DNA of 64,000 bases from Brachionus rotundiformis. Its lineage: Eukaryota; Rotifera; Eurotatoria; Ploima; Brachionidae. The notes under the pieces were generated by a model. It had not been told where the DNA came from. It saw only the letters and a list, made by a program, of their open reading frames with translations, and searched no databases. Made by a program: the position numbers and the translations under genes. How positions within the stretch are numbered: the first letter of the stretch is position 1; each line of letters starts with the position of its first letter. Shown in pieces: positions 1 to 10,124 of the stretch. The stretch spans positions 684,527 through 748,526 of the forward strand of contig JAESIW010000115.1 of assembly GCA_016802295.1 (NCBI GenBank), read 5' to 3'.

Positions 1-172
1 GTAACTATATTTTCTGCTGCTGATGTTTGTCCCAAATTGGAATCTTGTGTTGTATCTAAACCAGCATTAACATTAGCATTGGTTGTAACTATATTTTCTG
101 CTGCTGATGTTTGTCCCAAATTGGAATCTTGTGTTGTATCTAAACCAGCATTAACATTAGCATTGGTTGTAA
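1..172 (-). CDS. Partial tandem-repeat protein running off the left edge
   Basis: The minus strand stays open through two identical 84-bp units. Because 84 is a multiple of three, each unit encodes the same 28 residues, beginning TNANVNAGLDTTQ and rich in Thr, Asn, Ala and Ser with no Cys. There is no in-frame Met, and a TAA lies just upstream in the same frame. An AG at 174-173, after an A+T-rich tract, could be a splice acceptor, so this is best read as an internal exon whose start lies at higher coordinates and whose end lies outside the window. The composition suits an extracellular, O-glycosylated or structural low-complexity protein, but that is inference. It could also be a non-coding minisatellite that happens to be open. 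Confidence 0.35.
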
Positions 173-181
173 CTATATTTT
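1..181. repeat. Tandem 84-bp minisatellite
   Basis: Two units (1-84 and 85-168) are identical, and a third begins at 169 and diverges after about 13 bp. The array continues beyond the left edge. Identity at every base, including third codon positions, points to recent duplication or gene conversion. Confidence 0.95.
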
Positions 182-1100
182 ATATATAATTTGTGGTATA
201 CAGCAAAAACAGGCGAATAAAATTTTCAATTTCATTTATTTTTTCTTTATTTGATTTTTGTTTGTTTTATTTAGAATTTTCATTTTATCTTTCAAATCAA
301 TTTTTTTTTCAATGGTCTAATGGTTTTGATTCTTTTTTTGATTACTTTTACTAATAATTTTTTTTTCTATCGCTTTTTGTAAACAATTTCTTTTTTTTTA
401 TAACTTTTTTTTAAAAAATATAAAATAATGTAATCTGATTATTAATAGCACTTTAATAATTTAATTCTTTTTTAAGATCCTAAGTTTCCTCCTTATTTTT
501 TCATTTTTTCTTTTTCTTGATATTATAATCTTTTATCAAATTAAAATATTTTTAAAAATTTTTTAAAATTGATTGGTTTTGACTGAATTGTTTTTATCAA
601 TTTTATTTTTTTTTTTTAGGTAGACATAAATTAAAAATAATTTAAATATGATTGATAATTATTCTATGATTGAGTGTATATTTTGTTAATTTGGTTTTTA
701 AAATATATAATAAGTAACAATCTTTTGTTTTTATGGAATGCAAAAATTAAAGGTTTAGAAAAAATTCCACAAATTTAGAAACAAAAAATTTTTTAGCTTT
801 TTGTTAGCCTTTTTGTATTTGTTTTAATTTTTTCTCTTTAGGATGATCAACCAATGCTAATGTTAAGAATTTTAATAATTAATTAGATATATTTTACTGT
901 TCAAATTAATAACAGTTTTAAATATACTATGATTAAAAAAATATTCTAAAAATTAATCAAAAAATAATAAAAAGCTTAATTTTTTAAAGCAATTTATTTC
1001 TAAAACTTATGTTGCTTATATTATAGCTTAATTACATTTTTAATATGTAACAACTAAATAAAGATTTGGAATTTATCATTTATATAAGATTCTTTTTATA
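182..1100. other. Intergenic, A+T-rich
   Basis: No coding frame was found. The one notable item is a 19-bp stretch at 848-866, CAACCAATGCTAATGTTAA, which matches the 84-bp unit of the left-edge array in inverted orientation. Confidence 0.6.
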
Positions 1101-2074
1101 TTATTTTGTTTTGTTAGCATTTATTTTTGAGTTCATCGACAAATTAACGCTAGTTAATTCATTAGCTTTACATTTTTCCGTCTGCACTGAATAGAAATTT
1201 GATTTTTGAGTTGTTTGTGAAAATTTATTTTCTAATACTCTATCAAAAAATTTGGCTAGTTTTATTGAATTTGATGTAGCAGGTGCTAAACATTTTAAGT
1301 GCAAACAATTCTTTGAATATAATGTTTAATAAAATAAATTTTAGTTAACATTTCTTACCAAATTTATCTCATCAGAGCGATAAAAATAGGATATTTTAGA
1401 CTGATTTTTTAAAAATGATGAGTTTCTAACTATCTGAGCCTGATCTAACTTGGTGCCGATAAAGAATAAAGGTATTAGATTTGAGTTATCATGGTAGTTG
1501 ATGGATGATTTGATAGAAGACTTTTTAAAGGGAGATAATTTTGTGTCATAATGGCTTAAAAATTTGATTTTGATTATCTTTCTTTTTATATTACATATCA
1601 AATAATACTAATCAGAAATGCCAACTGAAATTTTTTCGTTTTGTTCCATAACATCAGTAATCCATTGGTTCAGATTATCTTGTGATTTTCTATTTGTAAG
1701 ATCATGGACGAGAATTATTCCTTTTAAATAGTAATTTTTTTTTTATTTTTAAAAAAAATGTTTACCATCAGTTCCTTGAAGAAACATCTTAGTGCTTGAT
1801 CTATGACCAGTATTTCCACCTATATCAAAAAATTCAAGAAAACAAGTTTTGTGATGAGATGTACCATCTTTGTACTCGTGTAGCTAAAGATAATTAATTC
1901 AGTTTTATCCAATATAACCTGGAGAAAATATACTTTTACATCCACAGTGCAGCCTATTGTCCAGCTTGGATTCTTCAAAATTTCTTGGTGAGCAATTAAA
2001 TGAACGAGGCTTGTTTTGCCTACTCCAGAATCACCAACTACCACAATTTTAGCTTTTTCAAAATTTGTATCCAT
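1101..2074 (-). CDS. RABL3: RABL3, Rab-like small GTPase
   Basis: Five exons, read from 2074 downwards: 2074-1934, 1883-1766, 1720-1626, 1577-1359 and 1310-1101, joined by GT-AG introns of 50, 45, 48 and 48 bp, give 260 residues. The P-loop GDSGVGKTS is at residues 14-22. The RABL3-type switch region follows as NPSWTIGCTVDVK, the G3 motif is degenerate (FFDIGGN), the G4 motif is GTKLDQ, and near the end comes CLAPATSNSIKLAKFFD. These match the order and spacing I recall for animal RABL3, a cytosolic Rab-like GTPase implicated in prenylation control and cell proliferation. The C-terminus lacks a prenylation CAAX or CC box, as in the family. Family call is strong; the position of intron 3 is the least certain boundary. 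Confidence 0.9.
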
Positions 2075-3382
2075 TTTAAATTATTTAACTTATTAAATAT
2101 ATTAATTTATTTTCTATCTAAAATTTTATTCTTTTGAATATGCTGAATTTTGTTAACAAAAAAAATTAAAATACTTAATAAATACTAGGGTTCGACCCAA
2201 AATGACAAGCAAAAATTTCAAGATAATTTTGAAATTTTTGCTTGGTTAAAAAAATCCAAACATTTTGAAAAAGTTTTTAATTTTTTTTAGATTAATAAAA
2301 CTGTTTTAAAGCTTTATTTTTGAGATTAATATTAATTGAATGTTTGATTTTTTTCCTTAAAAATAATAAAATAATAATTTTTAAATTTTCAAGGAATTTT
2401 CTAATTTTATCTTCATTTGTTATTTCAGTCACTGTGAATTTTGAAGCAAAAAAAAATTTAAATTGAATAAACTTTTTTTCAAAAAAAAAAGTCTAAAAAT
2501 CATTCTGCAAGATTTTAATGAGATAATCAACTTAAATTCTTACATTATGAGAATACTAACTTAAAAATTGTATAAGCATTTTTCAATTCGAAGGTTAGAA
2601 ATTTAAGGTTAGATGATTGATTCAATACAAGAAAAATTAATTATCTTATTGAAAATTAATTAATTATCGAAAAATTAAGAACAGCTAATTTTAGAATATT
2701 GAAATTTTGCAAATCATAATGTTATGATTCAGTTACTTTCTAATAAATAATTGAAATTTAGTCCCATTAACAAAATAATTAGATAGATAAATGAACTAAA
2801 AAATAATAAAAGAAGATTTTGAAAAATAAGAATGAAATAAGAATGAAAAAGTATGAATTTAATTTAAGTTAAATAGATGATTTGCGTGGGGACATATATT
2901 CCTTTTATTTTTAATAATCTTTTAATAATGTGTTTAATAGCCAATCTTTGTCACACATTTAATTCCAATTTTGAGCATATTATTTTTAGATATTGTAAAT
3001 AATTTTTTTTAATTTAATTTTTTTAGTCTTTTTTTTATATTTTGCTTTTCTAAGCTAAATCACATTTGATTTTTAAAAGAAAGAATATAAATTTAAGTGA
3101 ATAGAGATTATTTCGACCATTAAACCATAAAAAAAATGTAATTAATCCATGTTTTAAAATAAAATTCAAAATCAAATAAATTTGAAAATTATATCTTCGT
3201 TTAGATTATTTTAAAAATTGACATAATATCATTATGATTTTATAATTTGATCAATTCTAAGATTAGGTTAATTAAGAATTGTGTTTCAAAAAATTTAACA
3301 TACTCAAAATAATCAAAACTCGCAATTAACATTGTGAATTTTTTTTTTTAAGAATTTAATTTAAAAAAAATTAGTAGATAAA
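2075..3382. other. Divergent intergenic region between RABL3 and STX17
   Basis: 1.3 kb between two genes that start outward from it, so both promoters should lie here. It is A+T-rich, with no open frame I believe. It contains the 16-bp-stem hairpin at 2206-2244 next to a short GGGTTCGACCC palindrome. Confidence 0.5.
2206..2244. repeat. Perfect 16-bp-stem inverted repeat
   Basis: CAAGCAAAAATTTCAA at 2206-2221 is followed after a 7-nt loop by its exact reverse complement at 2229-2244. No tract of T follows that would suggest an RNA polymerase III terminator. It may be a foldback element relic or a cruciform. Confidence 0.85.
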
Positions 3383-4379
3383 ATGAATGAACAAATTTAT
3401 GAAATAAATATAAATAGATTTATTCAATCAACCGAATATCAATTAAACAAACTCAAAGACTGCATATTACGTCTAAAACAAGTGTTTTTTCTTAGTTTAA
3501 AAAAATATATGAAATTAAAGAAAATTTAAGTACCAAAGTTATGAAGATTGGAAAAATGTAAAGCAATCTCAATTAAATGCCAGTCAAATAATCAAACGTA
3601 TTAAGTCTGAAATCAAAGAAATCGAAAAAATCCGTGATATGATAGGTTTTTAATTTTTATCAAATAAATAAAGTGTTAAACTTTAAAAATATTTTTATCC
3701 AAGTGTCAAACCTTGAAAACAAGGACTCATCTTCTGTTGCCAACAAAATTGATGAACAATTAAAAATAATTACTCGGAAGCTTCAAAATGAGACAAATGA
3801 AATAGAAAGTATAGCAGCACCGTATCATCAATTCGAATTTAAGTATCAGGATTGTAAGCTAGCAATTATTTAATTACAAAAAATAAATATTTAACAAGCT
3901 TTTTTGGAATCGAGTTTTGCTGCTCCTGAAATGTTCCAATATAAAATTGAAAAAAATGAATTCTTAGCGCAGGATGAAGAGTTGTGTAACTCTTATCACC
4001 AATTACTTAAAGACTGTGACGATTTAAAGTTCTTAATGGAAAAATTTTCAGAAGAACTTTATGTAAATTTATCTTAAAAAGCTGAATAAATTTTGATTAA
4101 TTCCTTCATTCCAAAATAAAGAAACAAAAGCCGACAATTGATTCTATTGAAAAAAATGTTCAGGTAATAGGTGAAAATTTGGAAAGTGGGTCAAATAACT
4201 TGAGAACTGCTTTGAAATATAAAATAATTGGTTCAGCATCAGGTGGTGCAGTTGTCGGAAGTTTGATTGCTGGCCCGGTTGGTTTGGCGGCTGGCGCTAA
4301 ACTGGGTGCTTTAGCTGGTCTTGGTGGTGGTATTTTTGGATATGCTGTATCAAAATATTTCAATAAACCAATTAATTAA
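3383..4379 (+). CDS. STX17: Syntaxin 17, autophagosomal Qa-SNARE
   Basis: Exons 3383-3481, 3531-3645 (or to 3633), 3674-3853, 3899-4062 and 4122-4379 give about 271 residues. The N-terminal helix carries YQSYEDWKN...IKSEIKEIEKI, matching human STX17 around its KYQRC...REIEKL segment. The SNARE end reads IDSIEKNVQ...LESGSNNLRTALKYK. The last 50 residues form the diagnostic glycine-rich double-hairpin membrane anchor (SGGAVVGSLIAGPVGLAAGA and so on), used by STX17 to insert into completed autophagosomes for lysosome fusion. Intron 2 is either 28 bp (donor at 3646) or 40 bp (donor at 3634); both keep frame. A proline lies two residues after the probable zero-layer Gln, which is unusual in a SNARE helix. 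Transcribed towards DYNLRB, with only 151 bp between the stops. Confidence 0.9.
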
Positions 4380-4410
4380 AAATTAGGATTTTTTTAAATT
4401 TTTATTTGTT

Positions 4411-4416
4411 AATAAA
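4411..4416 (+). terminator. Candidate STX17 poly(A) signal AATAAA
   Basis: An AATAAA hexamer 32 bp past the STX17 stop, inside the 151-bp gap to the convergent DYNLRB gene. Complementary hexamers for the opposite gene occur at 4425-4430 and 4475-4480, so the two 3' UTRs probably overlap or abut. Confidence 0.45.
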
Positions 4417-4530
4417 TATAATTATTTATTCGATTTTTTTTTCATAAAAAAATTTATAAAAACATTTATAAAATTTTATTAGAATAGTAAAAAATTAAAA
4501 AGTTTAAATAGTTTAAACTCAGATAGATAT

Positions 4531-4948
4531 TTAATGAAGCGGTTGGTTGGTATCTGAGCTTTGAATGACAATTAACAAATACTCTTTGTCTTAAAATAAA
4601 ATAAAAAAAATGTTGGTATTTTTTATTTATTTGCCAATTTACCTGGAGCAACCATAATTTCGTGTTTTTTTGATCTTATCCTCAAAAATGTTAAATCATT
4701 TTGTGGATCTATGTCTCGAACGACACTTCTTGCTTTTGCAGTTAAATGGTGTAGCAAACCAGCGTACTGAACAGTTGTTGAATTGTCAAGAGTTGTCTTA
4801 ATTGGGATTCCTTCGGAATTTACCACAATCAAACCCATGACTCCTTTATGAGCGGTGATTCTTTTAATTGTTTCTTCGACTTCTGACTAAAATTATCAAA
4901 TTGAATAAAATGATAAGTTGGAATTTAGATAATTCTTACTGCAGACAT
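4531..4948 (-). CDS. DYNLRB: Dynein light chain roadblock
   Basis: Three exons (4948-4940, 4886-4643, 4589-4531) with two 53-bp introns encode 103 residues. The protein reads SEVEETIKRI, then GVMGLIVVNSEGIPIKTTLD, DIDPQNDLTFLRIRSKK and HEIMVAPDKEYLLIVIQ, almost identical to animal DYNLRB1/2. Roadblock chains dimerise and bind the cytoplasmic dynein intermediate chain, acting in retrograde vesicle transport and in intraflagellar transport. The first exon has only three codons (Met-Ser-Ala); its ATG is followed at once by GTAAGAA. A pyrimidine run ending in AAG lies about 20 nt upstream of the ATG. Length is normal (about 96 in mammals), with a slightly longer C-terminus (SSDTNQPLH). Confidence 0.96.
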
Positions 4949-6496
4949 TTTTGTTATTCGACTACTAATCCTTAAAGAAAAACAGATTATGGTTGTTAAA
5001 AATTTTGTTTTTAATGATAATTAAAAATAAGTTTTTTCGAGCAAACGGCAAAATTTTATTTCTCCGTTGCTACAGAAACATTAAAATTTTTTTAAAGTAT
5101 AGTAATATTTAGATTAATATTTGGTAAAAAAGTTTTTGTGTTAATTCCAAAGCAACAATTTTTCTAGGTTTTAATAGAGTCGACCGTATCTTGTCTCGAA
5201 ACAAAAATTAATAGAATTTGATAGAAAATGTATGAAAATGAGTTCCAAGCATAATTTTTGAAATATTGAAAAATTTTAAGTTTTTGTTAAAAAAATTTTG
5301 AAAGGTCCTAAAATTATTATAAAATGGTATGACTAAGATAATACCTTAAAATATTATTTAAAAAATTATTTTATTCAATTTTTTTTCACTCTTTAAATTT
5401 TTAATACAGATTTCTAATTGAATTAAGATTGATTTTCAACAAATATTTTTAAAATTATTGTTATCATCCCTTATTGATCTATTTGAAAATCATCAAAAAA
5501 ACTTCAACTTTTGTTAAAATAAATCGTATAAGAAATTTAAAAATTGTCAAGAAATGGTTTATATATTATATTATTAGAAGATCCTAATTAGATTTCTCTC
5601 GATTTCCAAATTTCGAATAAAAAACTCATCAACTTAATTTCAAAGGTTTGAAAAAAAAAATTGTATTTTAAATTAGTTTTTGGGTTTTAATCTAATATTA
5701 TTATTGATTATTAAAATTTCCAAGATTTTAGCTTATAGGAAATTTTTAAAATTAAGATTCTTACTTTAATAAAAATACCGTCTTTACTCAGCAAAGTGAA
5801 ATTTTTGATCGAATTTCAAGCGCCCAATCTTGCTCAAACATTTTTAGATGCGCAATCAGATTTTATCGCAGATTTTTTATTCTTTTAACATTTCAAAGAT
5901 TTATTTTTAAACTATTGAAAAATGATTGTAATTTCTAAAAATGCAATGAAATCTAATTGCGCATCTAAAAATGTTTGAGCAAGATTGAGCGCTTGAAATT
6001 TGATCAAAAATTTTACTTTGCTCTTTACTCTTAAAAAAAATAAAAATTTAGAAAATTGTACAGGGCTTTATTTTTGGAAAATATCCCATATTCAAGGTAT
6101 TTTCAAGCTAATTACATTTTAATTGTTATAACAGAGAAACGATGTAATTAAACTCTAAAAGAAAAAAGTTTGATTTGGGCTTTACTCTTAGAGTCGTGAA
6201 CACGAGTTTACGGTAGTTCTATTTTTGTTTATTCTAAGAAAGCAAAGACATGTTAAAATGACAAAATGATTTTTTTAAATCCCATTTCAAGAAAAAATTG
6301 ATTTAAAGATCCTTAAAAACAAACTAATAAAAATTTATTTAATGTTTTTAATAAAAAAAGTTTTAATATATTATTTGAATATTATATAAAATTTAATATT
6401 AATTATTTTCAACTAAAGGACAAATAACTTGGATTTATGTTTTTTTTTTGACAAAACTTGCTTCATGGGAATCTTTATATCGTTTCGTTCCATATA
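4949..6496. other. Intergenic with a long foldback
   Basis: About 1.5 kb upstream of both DYNLRB and the small membrane protein. No gene recognised. The striking content is the 72-bp-arm inverted repeat at 5791-6021. Phrases like CTTTACTCTTA recur nearby (about 6023 and 6182), which may mark a larger repeat unit. Confidence 0.5.
5791..6021. mobile_element. Foldback element with 72-bp arms (MITE-like)
   Basis: The left arm, 5791-5862, and the right arm, 5950-6021, are reverse complements with only about five mismatches (shared core GCTCAAACATTTTTAGATGC), around an 87-nt spacer. It has no coding capacity. Arms this long and well matched suggest a young foldback or MITE insertion, or a source of hairpin RNA. 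No clear target-site duplication was found, so the superfamily is unknown. Confidence 0.7.
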
Positions 6497-6727
6497 ATGA
6501 ACTCGAGAATGTTCAATATAGGCATGTTCTCATATACCATTTTAGCAATAACAACGCTGTTTTATTCATTTAATTGGCCGAAAAGATTAATGACCAAGGC
6601 TGATTTAATTAAACCAATTTTAGACGAAAATAAAAAATTCCTCATTACTAAATTGTCAGAGCATTGTATTTATGACAGAGTTAAAAGTGATGAAAATATA
6701 ATTTCAAAAGTTATATTTAATTTTTAA
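6497..6727 (+). CDS. Small single-pass membrane protein, unknown
   Basis: An uninterrupted 76-codon frame from ATG 6497 to TAA. Residues about 10-24 (MFSYTILAITTLFYSF) form one hydrophobic span, followed by a basic patch (WPKRLMTK) and a mostly polar, charged tail. This layout is typical of small mitochondrial or ER membrane proteins with the tail outside the bilayer. I do not recognise the family. It sits 209 bp upstream of TMEM126 on the same strand, which might mean linked expression, but the tail is not homologous to anything I can name. No obvious intron. It may be a chance frame. Confidence 0.45.
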   Translation: MNSRMFNIGMFSYTILAITTLFYSFNWPKRLMTKADLIKPILDENKKFLITKLSEHCIYDRVKSDENIISKVIFNF

Positions 6728-6936
6728 TTTAAATTCATTTTTAAAAGAAAAAATCGTCAACTTCAACTTTTTGTCAAAAATTTTTTACTTTATTTTCTTT
6801 GATTTATATTTCTTCTAAAGATTTGTTTAAGTTTGCCATTATTAGCACTAAAAAAACTAACACAACAAAATATTTTGTTTATGTAAATTAATATCTAAAT
6901 GAAAAATAAAAAAATTTTTGAATAACATAATTTAAA

Positions 6937-7704
6937 ATGGCAAATTCAGGTTTTCTAACCAAGTCCAATTCAGAAAATTTGAAAAATTTAAATGCTGTAC
7001 TTTTAAACAGAAACGAAGTTATTGAACTAAGGAGAAAAAAAATTTCTAACTCTCCCGACATAAATCAAGTGTAAATTTTAAATTTATTAATAAAAATTTT
7101 TTTCTAATATTCAAATTTTATTCTAAGATTTGCTCTTAAATATGGCATACCAGCTTTGTCGATATCTAACCTGCTAACAAATACATGGATTAATTCTTTA
7201 TTCAGAAAAAAATTTAATCTAAAATATGGTGGTTCGGTTGGTGCGTTTTTTTCTTCTGTCCTGTTGACTGGAATATTTCCAACAGCAGCTAATGCAGCAA
7301 TGCTAAACTTTTACTACACCGATTTTCTCCTGTACTCTGCACCAACTGAATGCTTGATTTGTAGAGAAATAAAGTCAATAGGAATTCATATCGTTGTTGG
7401 AAGCATAATTCCGACTTTTCTTGCATGGAATACTAATTTTTTCCAAGCTGGAATATACAAAACTTATTCCTTACCTGAAAGTAAATGGCTAATGGACAAC
7501 CGATCATGGCCAAAATATTGGTATTATTTTAAAAGAGTTTTTAAGAATACCACTAAATCGACGTTGAAAAAAATATATATTGCAGTTTCTTTGCAGCTAG
7601 TTTTATCATCAGCTGTATTTTTTTTTCAACAAAAGGAATATTATGATTACATAGAACCTCAGGATATTAGTTTATCAGAAATTAGAAAAATAAAGACAAT
7701 TTAA
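6937..7704 (+). CDS. TMEM126: TMEM126 family mitochondrial inner-membrane protein
   Basis: Two exons (6937-7070, 7128-7704) with a 57-bp intron give 236 residues. Human TMEM126A/B share the run ANSLFRR; here it is NSLFRKKF. The downstream CxxC block (ECLICREIKSIG...VVGSIIPTFLAW) matches their CETC...GLVIGGLYPVFLA. About four hydrophobic segments are visible after residue 80. TMEM126B is part of the mitochondrial complex I assembly (MCIA) complex and TMEM126A assists ND4-module assembly; I cannot tell whether this single gene covers both jobs. The initiator ATG begins a 40-residue hydrophilic leader. The donor is the GTAAAT after CAAGT, which splits a Val codon. Confidence 0.86.
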
Positions 7705-7892
7705 AAAATACATTTTTATTTAAGTAACAATAATCTATAAAAGTAACAAATTATTTGATCCTTAAGCTCTTAAAAATATCTCGTATCTTTATGTATTTAA
7801 TCTTAACTTTAAAAAAAAATCAAAATTAATTTTTAAGGGTTAAAAGACATATTTATTTTTAATAGAAAAAATAAAAAAAAGAAGCTCTATAT

Positions 7893-8673
7893 TTAAAATT
7901 TTGAAAAATCTGGGTTGAATTGATTGTTATATTTTCTTTTTCTATCATCAACTTCAATTTTAGTTTCATTTGGTTTTCCAAAATCACCCGAAATTAAGCG
8001 TTGAGCTTTAATCTTTTCCTCAGCTTCTCTTTTTAATCTGTCTGCTCTCAATTCTTCAATTGTTTTCTTTTTATTTTTCTCTTTTTCTTTATATTTTTCT
8101 TTTTTTTGTTTCTTTTTATGTTTTTTTCTTTCAGACTCGCCGGTCAATTCTTCAATACTCTTAAGAGGATCCAAAGAACGCTTATGCTTTAAATCTATTT
8201 CTACATCATTCTCCTTTTTAACATTCCTATAACCAATTGTTTTGTACCAAGGTTGGTCTTAATTTAAAAATTTAACCTTATTTCTAAATTAGTTCTAATT
8301 TTAATTTACTCTTAAGATCAAGCTCATCGTCAACTAAGTATTTAAGGGCTCCGATTTTTTTTTCATAAGCTTCTTGTTCTTTTTTCTTTTCACTTTCCAC
8401 TTCTTTATTTTTTTCAGTAATACATATACCTTTTTCCTCTTTTTCAAAAAGATTAACATGATCTTGATTAATAAATTGGTCGTATTTAATTATTTTGCAA
8501 TCATCAGCTGATGATTTAGCCCTCAAAAAATTTATTCTGGCTTCACTTTCAGCAGTTGCGATTTTCTTTTGTCTCTGTTTTTCTTCCTCGGCAGCTTTGG
8601 CTTCGTCCCGTCGTACTTTCTTAATATTATCTTTGTTCCGTACATGCCAACTCTTATGGTGTAAAATATTCAT
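7893..8673 (-). CDS. LENG1: LENG1-type nuclear protein
   Basis: Two exons (8673-8310, 8257-7893) with a 52-bp intron encode 242 residues. The N-terminus MNILHHKSWHVRNKDNIKKV matches the invariant start of LENG1 and its CIR-N domain. A highly charged Glu/Lys region follows, then PWYK, LRADRLKREAEEK and the C-terminal block DDRKRKYNNQFNP, all in the same order as in human LENG1. The family is linked to the spliceosome and nuclear speckles, mostly from interaction data. Much of the middle is Lys/Glu-rich, likely helical or disordered. Regulation is not visible. Confidence 0.92.
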
Positions 8674-10124
8674 TTTATTAAAATTCAGTCAAATCTTTGT
8701 TTTAATTTGAATTAATAATTTATTTAATTAGATATTTATAATTTAATAAAATTAATTTCAAAATTTATTTTAATTTATGCCAGAATTAAGTTTACTTTTA
8801 ATTAGGCTTCGATTAGGGTGGTTTGTTTTGAATGATTTAAGTACCAGTTTATTATATTGACTAAAGTTCACCTATTTGGCAGATAGTTTCGACAATAATT
8901 GACTACAAGAGAGGAGGAAATTCAATTAAATTGGAATGTGTAAGTTTAAATGCAAAATATAGTTTTAAAATATCAAATTATAAAAAATTCAAATTAATAA
9001 ATCCTAGAATAATCATAATTTTATACTTTAATTATTTTAATTTTTAAATCTTTGTCTAACTTTGAATTAGATTGATTAAAAATGTTGCACCATTCTGCAT
9101 TCACAGAATTAATTTTAAACTTTTAGAAAAAAAGTTATTTAATTTTTTTACACGTAAAGCCATATTATTTAATTTTTGGCTTTAATATTTGTTATTATTC
9201 AATAAGATTCTAATAAATTAGACACTTTTAGGGATTTAAACTTTGATTCATTGAGAATGCTCCACACAGCACTGGTTAGATCTCTTTTAGAGTTTGCCTT
9301 AAGTTCATAGTGTCCATTTCTTGAAAAAGACATTTCTGAAATCGAAAAAGTACAAAGAAGAATGACAAAAATAATCCCTTCAGTTCGAAAATTTGACTTC
9401 TCGAAAAGACTTGAAATGTTAAAATCAACTAATCTCAAAGTTAGTAGGATGAGAATCCAACTTTTTAAGACATGACAAATGTATAGTTAGAGAAGATGCG
9501 AAAAGTTGCATGCAATGATATAATTTCTTAACAAATCGAGAAATTAATTTCTGGAAATCTCGTGAATTCCGATTCAACAATTAACTTCAAAATTTACTTT
9601 AATTTACTGCCATAGCTTCGAAAAAGCTTAACCCAAAAGGACCACAGTATTATTTGCTACTAAACTTAAATTTCAGCTAATGAAATACAAATTGCTGCAA
9701 GATCAAAAAAATAGTAAATTTCTATTTTTCTTTGTGTTTTTGTTTTAGATTTGTAGAATCAATCAAAGGATTTTTTTGTAAAAACTATAAATTGGTATTT
9801 GATTGTTTCCCATAACAGAAAAGATTCGTTTTTGAACTAATGAAAATTTGGATTTTATGATATATAGTTTAAAATTAAAATATTAAATTATATATTAATT
9901 TTATTAGTAGATTTAAATCTCTTTAATAGTAAGATTTAGATATTAAATATCCAAGTGATATCAGAATATATTAACAATAGTATAAATATTTATGATTTAT
10001 TTTTAAAACACCGCAAAATTTAAATAAAATACATTTGAAAATTATAGAAAATTTTGTATAAAAATTAGATCTACTATTTAAATTCGATTTGGAATGATAA
10101 ATTTAGAAATTAATAAAATAAAGC
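8674..10124. other. Intergenic, contains a dead LINE tail
   Basis: About 1.45 kb between LENG1 and GNPNAT1. Apart from the reverse-transcriptase remnant at about 9235-9600, the rest shows no coding frame. A purine-rich stretch at 8905-8935 (ACAAGAGAGGAGGAAATTC) is the only locally unusual composition. Confidence 0.5.
9235..9600 (+). pseudogene. Degenerate LINE reverse-transcriptase tail
   Basis: The plus strand reads ALVRSLLEFALSS*CPFLE, KDISEIEKVQRRMTKIIP and RKFDFSKRLEML, then after more stops FLTNREINFWKSREF. This is the classic C-terminal thumb and tail of Jockey/CR1-type LINE reverse transcriptases, where the family reads roughly LEYASSVWSP, IEKVQRRATK and NRVVNxWN. The conserved Trp of SSVWSP is lost to a TAG or an adjacent change, and several frameshifts follow. 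Only this 3' piece is present, as expected of a 5'-truncated copy. Confidence 0.85.

Noticed and set aside
2180..2200. GGGTTCGACCC resembling a tRNA T-arm / B box
   Set aside because: No A box, acceptor stem or anticodon arm at the right distance upstream; the surroundings are A/T runs.
9199..9438. 79-residue minus-strand open frame
   Set aside because: It is the antisense shadow of the LINE reverse-transcriptase relic read on the plus strand.
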